A DNA stretch of 64,000 nucleotides from Lamellibrachia satsuma (taxonomy: Eukaryota; Annelida; Polychaeta; Sabellida; Siboglinidae), in contig BSQZ01000026.1 of assembly GCA_033239005.1 (NCBI GenBank), positions 4,352,501 to 4,416,500 of the forward strand, given 5' to 3'. The notes below the pieces were generated by a model. The model did no database searches, was not told the DNA's origin, and worked only from the letters and a program-made list of their open reading frames with translations. Within the stretch, counting starts at the first letter, position 1. Every line of letters starts with the position of its first letter. Shown here piece after piece: positions 1-11,864 of this stretch. Both the position numbers and the translations under genes were made by a program.

Positions 1-2340
1 GCCAAAGGTGTATAGTCGGAGGCTGTAGTAACCGCACCTCGCTCCGTCGCTTCACCTGTCGTGGGTTTGTGCAGCGAAAAACACGATAATGCCATGGAAT
101 GGGCTGACCCCTCTCTACTCTAAGTGTAATCTGCTCTGCGCACTTTACCTTTGGGGCTGAGTTTTTCGATGAACAGGCCACATCAAGTACAGCTATAAAT
201 CTGATGGCAGAGCAAGAGATATCGTAAGCGTTCCCTCAAGCCAGATGCCATCCCAACAACAGTTTCTGCGTCGAATGTTCGACGTACACGCAAGAAGCGA
301 CAAACAACAGCCATCATCAAGACGAGGGAGCAGGTAGGCCTAGCAATCACTGCCATCAACTGGTCGTGCATCAAAGTTTCCCTCCCTCCCATATAAGATA
401 ACCCATATAAAACATGAATTTTATTTGCCCATGGCATTGCAGATATGAGTATTAAAATTACTGGTGCTGGGGGGGTGAAAATTGCTGGGGGGGTGGGGGT
501 GAAAATTTCCAAACTAGCAATAATTATAGGCATGGTTGTGTACATTAAAATTGCAACTGATTTATATCACTGATGTGATTAATATACAATGTTCCGTTTT
601 GTTTTATGAACTATGCCGAATAGAGGGTCTGCATTAAAATTACTGTGAACATTACACCCCAGGTTCCTTTATCATTACCTAGCAACTAATAATACCAGTG
701 TTGTGATGAATATCAGCTGCATGACAATGTACATAGTTTTAGAAAATAGTACATCATTCAGACATTTATATTTTTTATTGTTACAAGTTAGCTTAAATAC
801 CTATAGCTAATGAAATTTTGACCATTATTGTTTGCATTAGTTATTCATTTGTTTTATTTTTTAGTTTTAGCTAAGGAAAGTATCTGCAGCCAAAGCCCCT
901 CGTTCCAAGAAAGTTTTGCATACCACTGCATCTATAGCTGCAAGTTAAAATTTTATATTGTCATACAATGATTCAATAATATTCAATAACTATTAAATCT
1001 TGTCACGGATAGCACACATTATTATATGGGCAATTCCACGGTAACAGAAAAAACATTTTTATTGCATATGTTTATATTTTCAAGACCAGCATATGCCTAG
1101 AAAGGAAGGTTAAATATGATCTGGAAATACAAACCCTACCCTATAATAGGTAGCTGTATATATTGAAAAATCTAACAAATGGATGAAATTATGAGAATTT
1201 TTATTTTGCTAATGGAATTACACAAATAAACAACATCAATTTCCAACATGTCATGACAGTTCATCTGAATCTTGCAACCAATTGATGCTGCTAGCTGACA
1301 TTACTATATAGACATGGGTAGTGACTATGTATTGGACAGAAGTTTGGTCATGATGTGTGCACTGTTTGTATAAAATTGGTACATGTCTTTACTCTTCTGC
1401 ATGTTTACAGGGAACTATATCTTCATATGATAATGCTAATGTAATGTCATGTGCAATACACATTTTCACTGGATGTTGTGAGATTTAAATTCAGGTTGTC
1501 ATCTCTTGGACTCAGTTTGACATGGACCTTTCTGGAAACAGGAAGGTTGAAGCTGCCCTATATAACTTTGTAGTTAAAGTAACCAAGACATTGTCTTATT
1601 GTCAGTTCTGACCTCTATTGCAAAAATAAGACTTTGTTTCCATTCCTGGATTCTTACACTACAAGAGAAAGTGCCATGTAATTCCATTACCGTATTTCCA
1701 TTACCAAAATGTAATTCCGTTACCAGGTTTTACACAAGATTAGAGAAGATACATTAAAAGTTAGTGATCTAACCTTTTACTGTGTGTATCTAATAAGAGA
1801 ATTTCAAGTAACTTAATTTCAATCAATAGTTAGTTCTCATGAAAACTTTTATGACTTTTTGGTAACGGAATCACAGACAAAATGTATGAAAATGTATCAC
1901 CGTCCTGTTCAAAGTATGAGATGTGCAGTACGTATTGCTTTCTGCATTTAGTATTTAGAGTATGTTAACCTAATAATCAGCAAAATAAAAATAAATAAGT
2001 TGAGAGTTAGGAAGATGGGGTGGGTGTTGCCTTTTCATTGGCTGCAATGCTAAAATGCACCTCATTGGAAATGCTATTTTTCAAGAAAATAAACAAATGA
2101 CACTAACATTTTAACTTTTACTTTGGTCAAAATTCTACACGTTTTTGACATAAGTAGTGAAACTTTGGTACTGTTCCAAAAAATTTTAATTTTTAGCAGT
2201 CTGGGTTCTCCAATACGGTATTGCCCATATATTTCCTGGAATATAGAACACCAATAGAAAATGACACTGTCAGATAAGTAAATAAATAACTGATGACTTG
2301 TTTGTCTGCAGAAATGTTATAACATAACTTACAAAAAGTT
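1..2340. other. Non-coding AT-rich stretch
   Basis: No coding region, RNA gene or complete mobile element recognised. The only distinct local feature is a G-rich tract near 469-506, with two runs of seven G and one of five G, which could form a G-quadruplex on the plus strand. The short ORFs here have biased composition and no family resemblance. Confidence 0.6.
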
Positions 2341-2354
2341 TTAGCAACTGTTAA

Positions 2355-3577
2355 TTGAAACTGGGCTCATCACTTCGCAATCAAGGTCAAAATGTGTCGT
2401 GCCCAGGCCATCAAGGATGTACAGCCACGATTCGTGTGGTCGATCCAATATCAGAATGTGAAATAGGCCGTCATATCGGAGTGAGCTTTGCCCCGCAACA
2501 GGTCGGACTAAAATTCGTTGCAACATACGGTGATGTGAAAGCATTTCATGGGTTACAGGATGCCATGCCAACAGTCGTGGCAGAACGGCAGGCTGATACA
2601 ACACATCTCGGTCAGACACAGTTCCAACATATCATAAGAGCATCTTTCTCATCCAGAATGTTCCCAGGAGAGAATGCCATGGTGAGAGCTGAAAACAAGA
2701 AAATGTTTGCAGTGGATGTAAGAACACGATGCAAGAAAATCTACATAGATATGCACACACTTTATGCTGGCGACATTAGAATGATAAGTACTAAGATGCC
2801 ATAGATAATCCAAGCAACACTGGACTGTTATTCTGGCTCATGTCAGAACTGTCACCGACATGGACTTGTCTGTCGTGGAGGTAAGCGAAACAACTGGTGG
2901 AAAAGGTCACAGCATTTGAAGGCATGTGGCCTGACTCGACTCAATATGACAGATGAAGACCGAGCAACACTTGAAGGATAAATAGAAATGCGACTTGGAT
3001 ATTCAGCACTCCAGATGACACGACACAGACTTACAACTGACAAGAATGAATCCATTAACCGATCATTCAGTGCTTCATTGCCGAAGAATGTTAAATTCAG
3101 TAGAAATGCACATGGACGAGTGAGTTCAGTGATCGATCGCATAAATTATGGAGCGGAGAATTCAATGCTGCACAAGTTGGAGAATGTACATTGTCCTATT
3201 ACGAGAGGTGAACAGGTCGCTAGAGCTGTCATGCAAATCCAGCATGAGGTGGAATATTAGAGACAATACAAACGTCAATCATCAGTGCGTCTGCATATGC
3301 GTCATACCAAGTTAAAGCGCATGCAGAACTACTTCGATTCAACAAGAAACCGCCATCCAAAAAAACCAATACCTGAAGTGTCAACTTGAACCAAAACTAT
3401 CTACTCATACAGGGAAGAAAAGGCCAGCTTCAGAAACGCCAGCAGCAGTAGTTAAGCCAGTGGTCACAAGGAGTCGCCGCAGAAAGACAACACTGCCAAC
3501 AGCAAACAGGGAAGATCATCCTTATTCATTGCGATCACGAAAGTCTGCTGATCACAGTTATGCCAGCAGAAAGTAGA
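2355..3577 (+). pseudogene. Mutator-like transposase pseudogene
   Basis: The plus-strand frame reads as a cysteine/tryptophan-rich transposase-type protein like those annotated as Mutator-like transposase domains in marine invertebrates. Visible marks are ADTTHLGQTQFQ, the run ATLDCYSGSCQNCHRHG, GGKRNNWWKR and a lysine/arginine-rich tail ending near YSLRSRKSADHSYASRK. The frame is interrupted by TAG at 2802, TAA near 2979 and TAG at 3258. The tail is reached only after a frameshift near 3390, so it cannot make a full protein. No start or terminal inverted repeat was found, and the 5' boundary is only the first in-frame Met. It converges on the endonuclease ORF at 3760-4254. Family assignment is from recalled sequence character, not a search; that it is a decayed mobile-element gene is more secure than the exact superfamily. 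Confidence 0.55.
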
Positions 3578-3759
3578 GGGTACATTTTGAGTCAAACAGA
3601 AAACAGAATACTTCTAACAAATGTGAACTTTCTACTTTCTCCCAGTTTCATCACTCATAGACCTGCAACCACAATACAAGAAACCACCAACAGACAATGG
3701 ACCATGACTGGCACATGGTGCCATCTTGTGAGCTATACATCAATCGACATTCGAAGACA

Positions 3760-4254
3760 TCACTCAGCATGGGCTGACAGACACAACTGCAGAAGATTGA
3801 CTACAGCAGACGAAACTTTGAAAAAAACTGAATGATTCAACACATCTCGAAAAATGTAAGTTTTACCATTGCATTGAAATACCTTGAATTGCAACATGCA
3901 CTTTGGATATGGTGCATGACCAAAGCATACATTTTGACTAACACAATATTGCCTGTTGTTATTTATTGAATGTGGCTCCATAGAGATATGACTTGTTGTC
4001 AGACACAGGCTGTTATGACAAAGATGACTGACATCTAAGCCAGGTTCAACACGTGTCATTTTGTGTTCAAGCATATAATTTAAACGATGCACTGTAACCG
4101 TTCTGTAGCCACACTCAAAACGGCAATTAATCACACCATAGTCACTGAATTTCCCTTTTTTGCACCCTGTCCACAACTGACACTGCCCATTGGCAGACAA
4201 TACCACTTTTTCTTGTAATTTTGCAGTGTACTTTTTACAAAAATCAACATCCAT
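3760..4254 (-). CDS. I-PpoI-like His-Me finger endonuclease ORF
   Basis: A 164-codon ORF with the zinc-binding loop signature of the I-PpoI type homing endonuclease family (zf-His_Me_endon). The catalytic core is intact by spacing: His77 in SHLCHN as general base, Asn98 as the metal-binding Asn (21 residues later, as in I-PpoI), first zinc set Cys79, Cys84, His89 and Cys104, and second set Cys110, His113 and Cys119. The N-terminal 60 residues, with WTGC and TVHRLNY, resemble the upstream strand region seen in metazoan members. Residues after about 130 look unlike the family and may be read-through into flanking DNA, so the true 3' end or an intron could lie there. The Met at 4254 is the first in frame. 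It probably belonged to a mobile element. Expression is unknown, and it could be one exon of a longer gene. Confidence 0.65.
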   Translation of the reverse strand: MDVDFCKKYTAKLQEKVVLSANGQCQLWTGCKKGKFSDYGVINCRFECGYRTVTVHRLNYMLEHKMTRVEPGLDVSHLCHNSLCLTTSHISMEPHSINNNRQYCVSQNVCFGHAPYPKCMLQFKVFQCNGKTYIFRDVLNHSVFFKVSSAVVNLLQLCLSAHAE

Positions 4255-5137
4255 GTTTTCTGTTTCCGTTGCCGTGACACTCTATTTGGAGTCAGACCAC
4301 AGTTGGGAATTGCTTTGGTGGTCATGTTAACGTTTTGTCTGATTATAAGAAAACCTGACCATAAAAAATTCTTAAATAAATGTGCAGCAACTGCCATCAT
4401 CTCATTGACATGCTCACCAACTTTTATCAAAATCATGTACCTCCAGCTCTTTTAAAATGCCCCCACGTGCGATGCCCGTCAATATTTACAAAAATAGCTG
4501 TGTATTCATGCGCCCACGTGGCCCATAGCAGAAAAATTCCCATAAATCCCTCAGCCAGTTAAACTCTCCAAAAAATGCACTATTTCACAGCCAACAGCTT
4601 CTATAAACAAACCTGTGAATATTCATGCTCAAAGGCACTCATGTCACATAATATGAATTTATTAAGTTCACTTTTCACAATTTCACGTGCCCTACATTCG
4701 TGTGAAACAGAAAACAGGAAGGTCAACTGTGGTCTTACCCCTATTAAATAAAAATGGTAATTGTGCAGAAAAAAATTTAATTTAGCCTGTTGATAAAGGT
4801 AAATGAAAATCGTGCATTCATGCAAAAAATCTATGTCCTACCTAGTTGTTGGAGTTGCTTACATACACAAGGAACCACCACCTGTGCTGGGCAGAACACA
4901 CATATATGAGCTACTTCAGCTTGAGACAGTCTGTATTCTAGTACGACACTTGAATACACTCACTTTTTCAGCTCGCTCGAATGAACTTGTAACATAATTT
5001 TTGGAATAGTCCAGCATGTGTTCTGTAATCAAATTCTATATAGCCAGTTGTTATTCCATAATGAAAATTATAATAATTTTTTTAATTTTTTACCTGGTGC
5101 CACAATACACCTATGTAAACAGACCCAAATATCACCT

Positions 5138-5388
5138 TTGAGGCTGTTATGACAAAGATGACTGGCATCTAAGCCAGGTTCAACACGTGTCATTTTGTGT
5201 TCAAGCATATAATTTAAACGATGCACTGTAACCGTTCTGTAGCCACACTCAAAACGGCAATTAATCACACCATAGTCACTGAATTTCCCTTTTCTGCACC
5301 CTGTCCACAACTGACACTGCCCATTGGCAGACAATACCACCTTTTCTTGTAATTTTGCAGTGTACTTTTTACAAAAATCAACATCCAT
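5138..5388 (-). pseudogene. Truncated duplicate of the His-Me endonuclease ORF
   Basis: About 250 bp matching 4005-4254 with three visible base differences (about 99% identity) on the same strand. It keeps the N-terminal half through SHLCHN, then breaks off: the sequence after that serine is unrelated (KGDIWVCLHRC) and the remaining zinc ligands and catalytic Asn are gone. The match begins exactly at the ATG of both copies. A recent local duplication is the simplest reading. Confidence 0.8.
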
Positions 5389-5782
5389 ATAAAAAAATTA
5401 TCCTATCTACCTGCCGTGTGTGGCCTTAAGCCACAAACAAAATGGATTGGAGAAATGCATCAGGGTATTCCATTGTAGCAGAAGATACAATTTTAGTCAT
5501 GTTGTACTCATTATTCAGCTTATTATTATCAATTATTATAATCTTACTAGTTAATATCTTAAAAGCATTTGAATAGAAACGCAAGTTGTAACTTCAAATA
5601 CTATGTGTGGATGTTCAAATACATATGCAGAAATATTTAAATGTAAAATTAATGTAATAGAAATTGGTATTATCCAATTCTCATTGAGCTGCGACATTGC
5701 ACACACTTGTTTAATAGTGGATGGTGGTATTTTATTTTTATCTTATTTTTATCATATACTTAATATGTATATATATATAAAT

Positions 5783-6356
5783 ATCTTTAAATCTTACTCA
5801 TAAACAAGTGTCTTGCTTGCCCAAATCACACAATTCATTAATAAATAATTCTTCAGGGGACATTGAAGTGTTTATTTTTGACATTACTAATGTTTGGACT
5901 GTATCATGAGGAAAATTAGACATTTCACTACAAAAAGATGTTGTCGTTTTGGAATGAATGGTGAATTTCGAGGACCAACTTTATCGAGATATTTTCATTA
6001 ATTGATATCTACAATGGAATTATTCAAACCTAGACATCGTTCACACCCAATATAGCTACTATTTTGTGAAAGTATGGTTGGCTCTGAAAAGAGCCATTTT
6101 GTGTCTTCGGGCGACTGCTGGGCGAAGTTCACTGCTAGTGAACATTTGTTCATGGGCATTGGTTGAGAATACACACACTAGCCGTGACGAGAGACGTCGT
6201 TGGCGGTTCCTGTGCTGCTTCATCCACAGGAACTCTTCCAGGTACGTGACTAACAGAGGTCGTGCCGGAGTTTCCTCTTTGCTCTATTTATTACTGAATT
6301 GTGTGATTTGGGCAAGCAAGACACTTGTTTATGACTTATGAATAAGATTTAAAGAT
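5783..6356. mobile_element. Terminal inverted-repeat element (about 570 bp)
   Basis: Arms of about 65 bp at 5783-5846 and 6286-6356 are inverted copies of each other, sharing the core GTGTCTTGCTTGCCCAAATC with a small indel near the outer end. The 440-bp interior encodes nothing recognised but contains a histone-type stem-loop on the minus strand. No clear target-site duplication was found, so the superfamily is open. Confidence 0.7.
6080..6095 (-). promoter_or_regulatory. Histone mRNA 3' stem-loop consensus
   Basis: On the minus strand this reads GGCTCTTTTCAGAGCC, a perfect match to the metazoan replication-dependent histone 3'-end stem-loop: a 6-bp stem with a TTTC loop. It is preceded by an A-rich flank (ACAAAAT) and followed by AACCA, both typical. 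No histone coding frame lies upstream on the minus strand, and no good purine-rich downstream element follows. It may be a relic of histone-derived sequence inside the inverted-repeat element. Confidence 0.6.
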
Positions 6357-6399
6357 AGTTGCACGATATGTGAACTTTTAATTATTTTTTTGATATATG

Positions 6400-6690
6400 T
6401 GTGATGTCTGCTTTTTTTTACATTATCTTATATTTTTGGTCGAGATATTTGTCGGTGGATTTTTTTAGGATTTTCACGATTAAACTGAACTATTTTTTTC
6501 TTAGACTGCGTACAAGATATTTGTCAGTGAAATCACCTGTCCGGTTCGATTTTTTTGGGCTTTTTAACATTAAATTGTCGATTTTTAGAGTTTTTCGTAA
6601 CATTAAATTGCACTTTTTCTTCTATTATTTTATTTTCTTACACTGCGGTACGAAATATTTGACAGTGAAATCGCCTTTCCGGTTCTGATG
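6400..6690. repeat. Degenerate tandem repeat, T-rich
   Basis: Three diverged copies of a block with the pattern GATATTTGTCAGTGAAATC, then CCTTTCCGGTTC, followed by T-rich DNA, start near 6440, 6508 and 6649. The small ORF across it is a by-product of T-rich composition. Confidence 0.6.
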
Positions 6691-8180
6691 CCACCGTGAT
6701 ATTGTTACAGCACATTTCGGATGATCGCCATATTAACAACACTGGCTATTGCCTAGCGTTGTTTTGGGCACTAAAAGTGTGCTGAAATTGCATGGAATTT
6801 CCAGCCCCATAATTGATGCGATCAATTACGGAACACACTCGTCCCTGTGCATTTCTGCTGAAGTTCACGTTTTTTGGTAGGGACGCAGAGAATGAGCTGT
6901 TCCACAAAGTGGGAGGTAATTACACGTACATTAAAGTATGTTTTGGGCTCCCGGAACGATGACTTATTGACGATCGGCGGCCATGTTTTGGCTGTTCCGT
7001 CTATTGAACATCACCTAGTGGGCGGCCTTACATTAGTTGGTTACTCTTGGTGATCTCGGCCTATAGAGATCTCGGCCTTAGTTAACTTATAAACCCGTCC
7101 CTCTTTATGAGATGTAATGGTTGCTCCATTGGCATTGGAGGGTTGATTGATAGTGGTCAATACTGACAATATCCATTATTATATTTTAGTAATTTCCTTG
7201 TTTATTTGACATTTCCTTAATAATATTTAATGACTGCATAAGTTACCAGTTCAATATAAATTTAAAACAATTTAAATGTGACTAGTTAAACACAACCTAA
7301 CTTGTCAAAACGACACAAAGCAAGAATGTAAACAGAAATCTGGATGTTTTTTGTAAAGCATGTATACATGTATTAATTCGTGCAACAATTATGACAATTT
7401 TACAACAATATAATATCATATATCCATGATTGAACGCAAGGCAATGGGATGGCACAGGCTTGTTTGATGGCGACCTGCACTTGCCATGTTGTAACACCAT
7501 AATTGGGTTTACGTGGATTTTTTCTAGACATAGCAGCACCACCTACTATACATCTTCCATACCCTGGTAGTGCCATCGAAGACAACCAGTGGATCACAGA
7601 TTATAATATACATGTTTGCTAATACAAAACTTGACAATGTGCCCCTACTGATACCGATTTAGCTGCATTGGCATACCAATTTAGCTGCATAGCACCAACA
7701 AATATAACATATTAGTTTAAAACTTTAATAAATAATATACCTACACGGAACACACTAATAACATACTCGTCTAAATACTAAACAAATGAACCTTGTCTAC
7801 ATACAAATCACCAAAACGTACTAATTCCAAACCTAAATACAAAATAATCTACATGGTACACACTAATAGAACACATTTGTCTAATACAGACAAACTGTAT
7901 ACTAACATAACTATTAAAATGACTATGCAGAAATTAATGACGCATTTGATGAGCTGCTTGCTTGTTTGTCGAACATCTTTGAACGCCTGTGAAAAAAAAT
8001 CATGGCAGTAACTTGTCCAACCGTGCAAAACATCTAATCACATCACACACAGCCACACACACAGTTAGAGTGAACAGTTTAGCTGATTGAAATGACACTC
8101 ACATAAGAAACATTGGAAAGGAGCGATGATCAGAGAGCAAGAAGATAATATTTGTAGTTGATGAAATCCTGTACAATAGT
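6690..8180. other. Non-coding stretch
   Basis: No gene or element with clear boundaries. Short opposing ORFs at 7297-7597 have no family resemblance. Confidence 0.5.
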
Positions 8181-8297
8181 AAGGTAACATTTGCTTGACT
8201 TGCACTGGCGTACAAGTACAAAAACCAAATGGGCCGTTTGCGCGTTTAAGGTTTTTTTTTAGAATATTCAAGACTGGCAAAATTTTCTTTCTGTGCC
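8180..8297. repeat. Dispersed repeat copy
   Basis: Shares interrupted blocks with 28915-29125, including CAAGACTGGCAAAATTTT and the pattern ACTTGCAYTGGC, then AAACCAAAYGGGCC. The copies are diverged and lack recognisable coding capacity. Confidence 0.65.
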
Positions 8298-8460
8298 TGA
8301 TATGGGGTCAAATACATTGAAATGTATTTAAATACAAATACTCTTGAGGGGTTCAAATACAATTACAAATACTATGAAATACAAGTATTTAGATACAAAT
8401 ACAATGGGAAGTATTTCAAATAGTTTTCAAAACACTTTTTACAATACAGCCTATGGCAAA
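8298..8460. repeat. hAT-type terminal AT-rich repeat
   Basis: A run of motifs such as GGGGTCAAATACATT, ATTTAAATACAAATAC and AATACAAGTATTTAGATAC has the internally repetitive sub-terminal pattern seen at ends of Charlie/ZBED-like hAT transposons. It sits just beyond the C-terminal end of the hAT transposase relic, so it may be that element's 3' end. No partner terminus was found. Confidence 0.45.
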
Positions 8461-8689
8461 AACAGTAGCAAGTCTTATGTTCAGATATGTTGTTTATTGA
8501 CCTAATTTGTATGATGCTATGAGCTATTGTATATGCTATGAGCTATTGCTTATTGACTGGCTGTGTCTGGTATGCTCTAAAACTACAACATTGGAAAAAA
8601 CTATGGTATTATGGTATACGTGTTTAATGTTCATGACTTGTTCAGTGTTCATTAGGTAGTGTTCATGGATCCTGGGAGTTACATCTCAG

Positions 8690-9790
8690 GAACATTAGCT
8701 ACTGGAAGGTGTTGTCATTGAGGCAGCATCTCTCTGGGTGAAACACCTTGCCAGCAATGCTGAACAATCAGAATGCGAACACACGGTACAACCATACTAC
8801 CAGTCACAACATTGTTATTTGTTGATTAAATCCGTAGTGCGTTTTGATCATATGCTGTCAGCTGATGCTGGGTGTCAAGGGAGCGGAATTTGTCTTCTGG
8901 AACACTTAGAATGGAACGGATCATGGCCAGTTGTGAGTTTTACCACATAGCATTGGCAGTTTGGAGGCATTTCTCGGATTCCACCAGTTCCGAGGCATTA
9001 ATGGATTTTCGAACGTGAGTTGCAATTGCCAAGGCTTTAGCCAGTGCTTTGTTTACACCAGCTGCTTGAAGCCATCTTTTATCACTAGTTGCAATGTGTG
9101 AGCAAAGCAGGATACATGTTCATTGGCATATTCATACAGTCCATCATCAGACTCATCATTACTGGAGTCTAGACTGTCAGACAGAGATTGTACTGAAGCT
9201 GGCAAGTGAGAAAGCTGTGATTATGTTTGAGGCATTGTCAGTGACAATGTGTGAGATCTTGTTGCCGAAGATGGCAGTAGTATTTTCAAACTGCAATGGC
9301 CTCGGCTGTGTGAGATCCCCGAAAACGAAAACATGACAGAGTTCAGTGTCCAGCCGATGATTAAGTGACCAGTGACTCCATAATAGCTGTGCATCTGTCT
9401 ACTGGACCACAGTGTCAATAGTTGCACATATCTTGTCAGCTTGTTGGAGGCGAGCAGTCACATTTTTCTGGATATGGCTGATTTTCAGGGGAAGTAATTT
9501 GCTGGTCAAGTGGTTCCTTCTGGGTACTTGGTAGCAAGGGTCAACTTTGTTCATCATGCCACCGAAACATAAATACTCCACAGCAGAAAGGGGTCACAAG
9601 TCACCGGTGATGAAAGTGACCAATGCATCTGTAATCCCAGTCTGACGGAAATCTGACTGGTTGTATTTTGTCGGTACAGCGACGAGTTGTGTCAGTGTTT
9701 TTGTGTCCCACTGGCTGGCAACTTCTGTGTTGAAGCCTGAATCTTGGCATATGCTGTGTGCTGCTTTCTCTGGAAATGCAAGGAATTGTT
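8690..9790 (-). pseudogene. hAT (ZBED-like) transposase pseudogene
   Basis: Piecing frames on the minus strand gives ordered blocks of a hAT-superfamily transposase: DALVTFITGDL then PLSAVEYLCF (9600-9680), YQVPRRNHLTSKLLP (near 9530), ARLQQADKICATID (near 9440), SRQMHSYYGVTGH (near 9400), a NKISHIV-type block near 9240, HVSCFAHTLQL and NKALAKALAIATHVRKS (8990-9110), and SQLAMIRSILSVPEDKFRSL (near 8900). The blocks switch frame repeatedly and contain stops, so the gene is dead. Domain order matches hAT transposases whose RNase H-like core starts around the ATID segment. No zinc-finger BED domain was identified upstream. Confidence 0.75.
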
Positions 9791-10894
9791 TAAATAAAAA
9801 ATATGAAAGCCATAAAAATATAACGTATAAATAAAAAATTATGCAGTCATAAAATATAATTTACACATAGTATTAATCGATAATATGTACAAAGCTGCTA
9901 TTGGCCAATTTCACTATCTGTGAAACCCAAACATATAGATACAACAGGAAGTAGGAAACTACTAGTATCATCATCTGAATGATGCAAAATCAACAAAAAA
10001 AATTGCTCACTGCATTGCACCATTTATGAGACGAGTATGTACGAGTATGTAAAAAATATTACAAATGCTTCAACCCATACATTTCATAGTTTCTGTATAT
10101 CTATACTTTGAATTCATAAACATGTTTTCCTACATAAATGCATTTTATTATTTGACCCTGGTGAGACTATTTTGCAATCTTTCCTGTGAAATCACCATAT
10201 AACTGCCTAGCTATAATATTCAATAATATAATATTCAATACTTTTGGGACATAGGCAGCACTGAGCTATCATTTAGGAAATCAGTGCAATGTAACTGCAC
10301 ACCTCAACCATGGTAAAATACATGCGATACACATAGCCTACGTCACAGTCCCTTCGCCTGCAGTGAGTTTATGTTTTGTCCATAGTGAAGTAGGTACATT
10401 TTGTAATCATGCTACCCCTTGCATAATGGTATTTAAGGGTTTAATTGGTGTTTCACTAGATTTACTATATACTCATGTCATACTAGCTGAGTTGAACGGA
10501 ACAAAATGGCAACCATTGGAAGAGCTTATGACTCCTGCACTACTCAGTCAAATGTTTGTAGGGCAACGCCAATGACATTGCCAACTTCATGCTCCAAGAT
10601 CATGTACAACTGCCAGTTTCACAAAACGTTTGGTGGATGCTTGACCTAGATTACGTACAATCGTAGTGCACATATATAATATCCCCCACCCCTAGGGAAT
10701 TTAGAATATTTTTTTATATATATATATATGAACCATCACCATTTTAATGTATGAACCATCAAGCCTACAAAATGTCAGCCCCAAATGTGTGAAACTTACA
10801 GACGTATGAGGGAACACGCATACATACAGAGTCACAAACTACTTTATTATATAAATATTTATCAATTAACAGAACTTCTTTTTGCTGTTTACAG

Positions 10895-11048
10895 GTCAGA
10901 GATATGCGAAATGAACTGATGCATTCCAACAGTATGACAGTATCCTGAGCTGACTTGAACAAATACGTACAGACAGTGGTCAACTCGACGATCCAGCTAA
11001 GCTCATGCTTGATTCTGCAACAAAACTATCTGTGATTGAAATTAAAAG
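10895..11048 (+). pseudogene. HEPN-like exon relic, copy A
   Basis: Bounded by a TTTACAG acceptor and an AAAAG/GTATA donor. The frame begins VRDMRNELMHSNSMTVS, with RNELMH fitting the R-x4-H motif of HEPN domains, as in the metazoan DZIP3-like HEPN (DUF4559) family. A TGA then breaks the frame, and a two-base shift is needed to read on into DDPAKLMLDSATKLSVIEIK. Family assignment rests on this short stretch only. Confidence 0.4.
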
Positions 11049-11236
11049 GTATAAAAAATTTAAATATAAAAATGCTTAATAGTTATTTTAATTTGTTCGC
11101 AAATTTTATTTCTTTTTTGTATTAATATATAAAATATCATAAAAACAGTAAAAACATACCATACTCTGTTTAGAAGATGATATTATGGTGCTTTTAATAC
11201 AAACTTACAACTAACACTCGCAACTGTTGGTTGCAG

Positions 11237-11320
11237 GCACCCTAGCAACTGGTTGACTAAGGCAGGAGTAAAGATCGTGAGACGGGCAGCACGTGCCACA
11301 CCCCACATGTGGTCATTGGA
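11237..11320 (+). pseudogene. Exon-like cassette 2, copy A
   Basis: Acceptor GGTTGCAG and donor GTGAGT enclose 84 bp that stay open as HPSNWLTKAGVKIVRR and then AARATPHMWSL. No family recognised. It follows the HEPN-like relic in the same order in all three copies. Confidence 0.35.
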
Positions 11321-11864
11321 GTGAGTAACAACACAGTTAATTGACACTATCACAACATGTGACGCATTTACCTAGGTTGTCACAAGTAGAGAGAGACAAA
11401 CGACAGTTTCTGTTGGAAGTCATTTTGTCTCATTGCATGTTGGATTTGCTATGACGACTGGGGCAGAAGGCAAGAGACCCTGATGACGATAATATGTACA
11501 AAACTGCTATTGGCCAATTTCACTATCTGTGAAACCCAAACATATAAATACAACAGGAAGTAGGAAACTACTAGTATCATCATCTGAATGATGCAAAATC
11601 AACAAAAAAATTGCTCACTGTATTGCACCATTACATTTTGTAATTATGCTACCCCTTGCATAATGGTATTTAAGGGTTTAATTGGTGTTTCACAAGATTT
11701 ACTATAACTAGCTGAGTTGCATGGGACAAAAAGGCAACCATTGGAAGAGCTTATGACTCCTGCACTACCCAGTCAAATGTTTGTAGGGCAACGCCAATGA
11801 CATTGCCAACTTCATGCTCCAAGATCATGTACAACTGCCAGTTTCACAGAACGTTTGGTGGACG

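Larger units (their letters stand above)
9879..11487. repeat. Segmental repeat, copy A
   Basis: First of three related segments, the others being 11488-12620 and 15030-16150. It starts with GATAATATGTACAAAGCTGC and ends where the same sequence recurs at 11488, so A and B are tandem. It carries two exon-like cassettes flanked by splice-like signals. B lost part of the left end, and A lost most of a small hairpin present in B and C. Confidence 0.8.

Noticed and set aside
183..545. 120-codon minus-strand ORF
   Set aside because: Low-complexity start over the G-rich tract, with no family resemblance or splice context.
6066..6341. 91-codon ORF over the inverted-repeat element, or a histone gene upstream of the stem-loop
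   Set aside because: No frame on either strand resembles any core or linker histone; the ORF crosses the right arm of the element.
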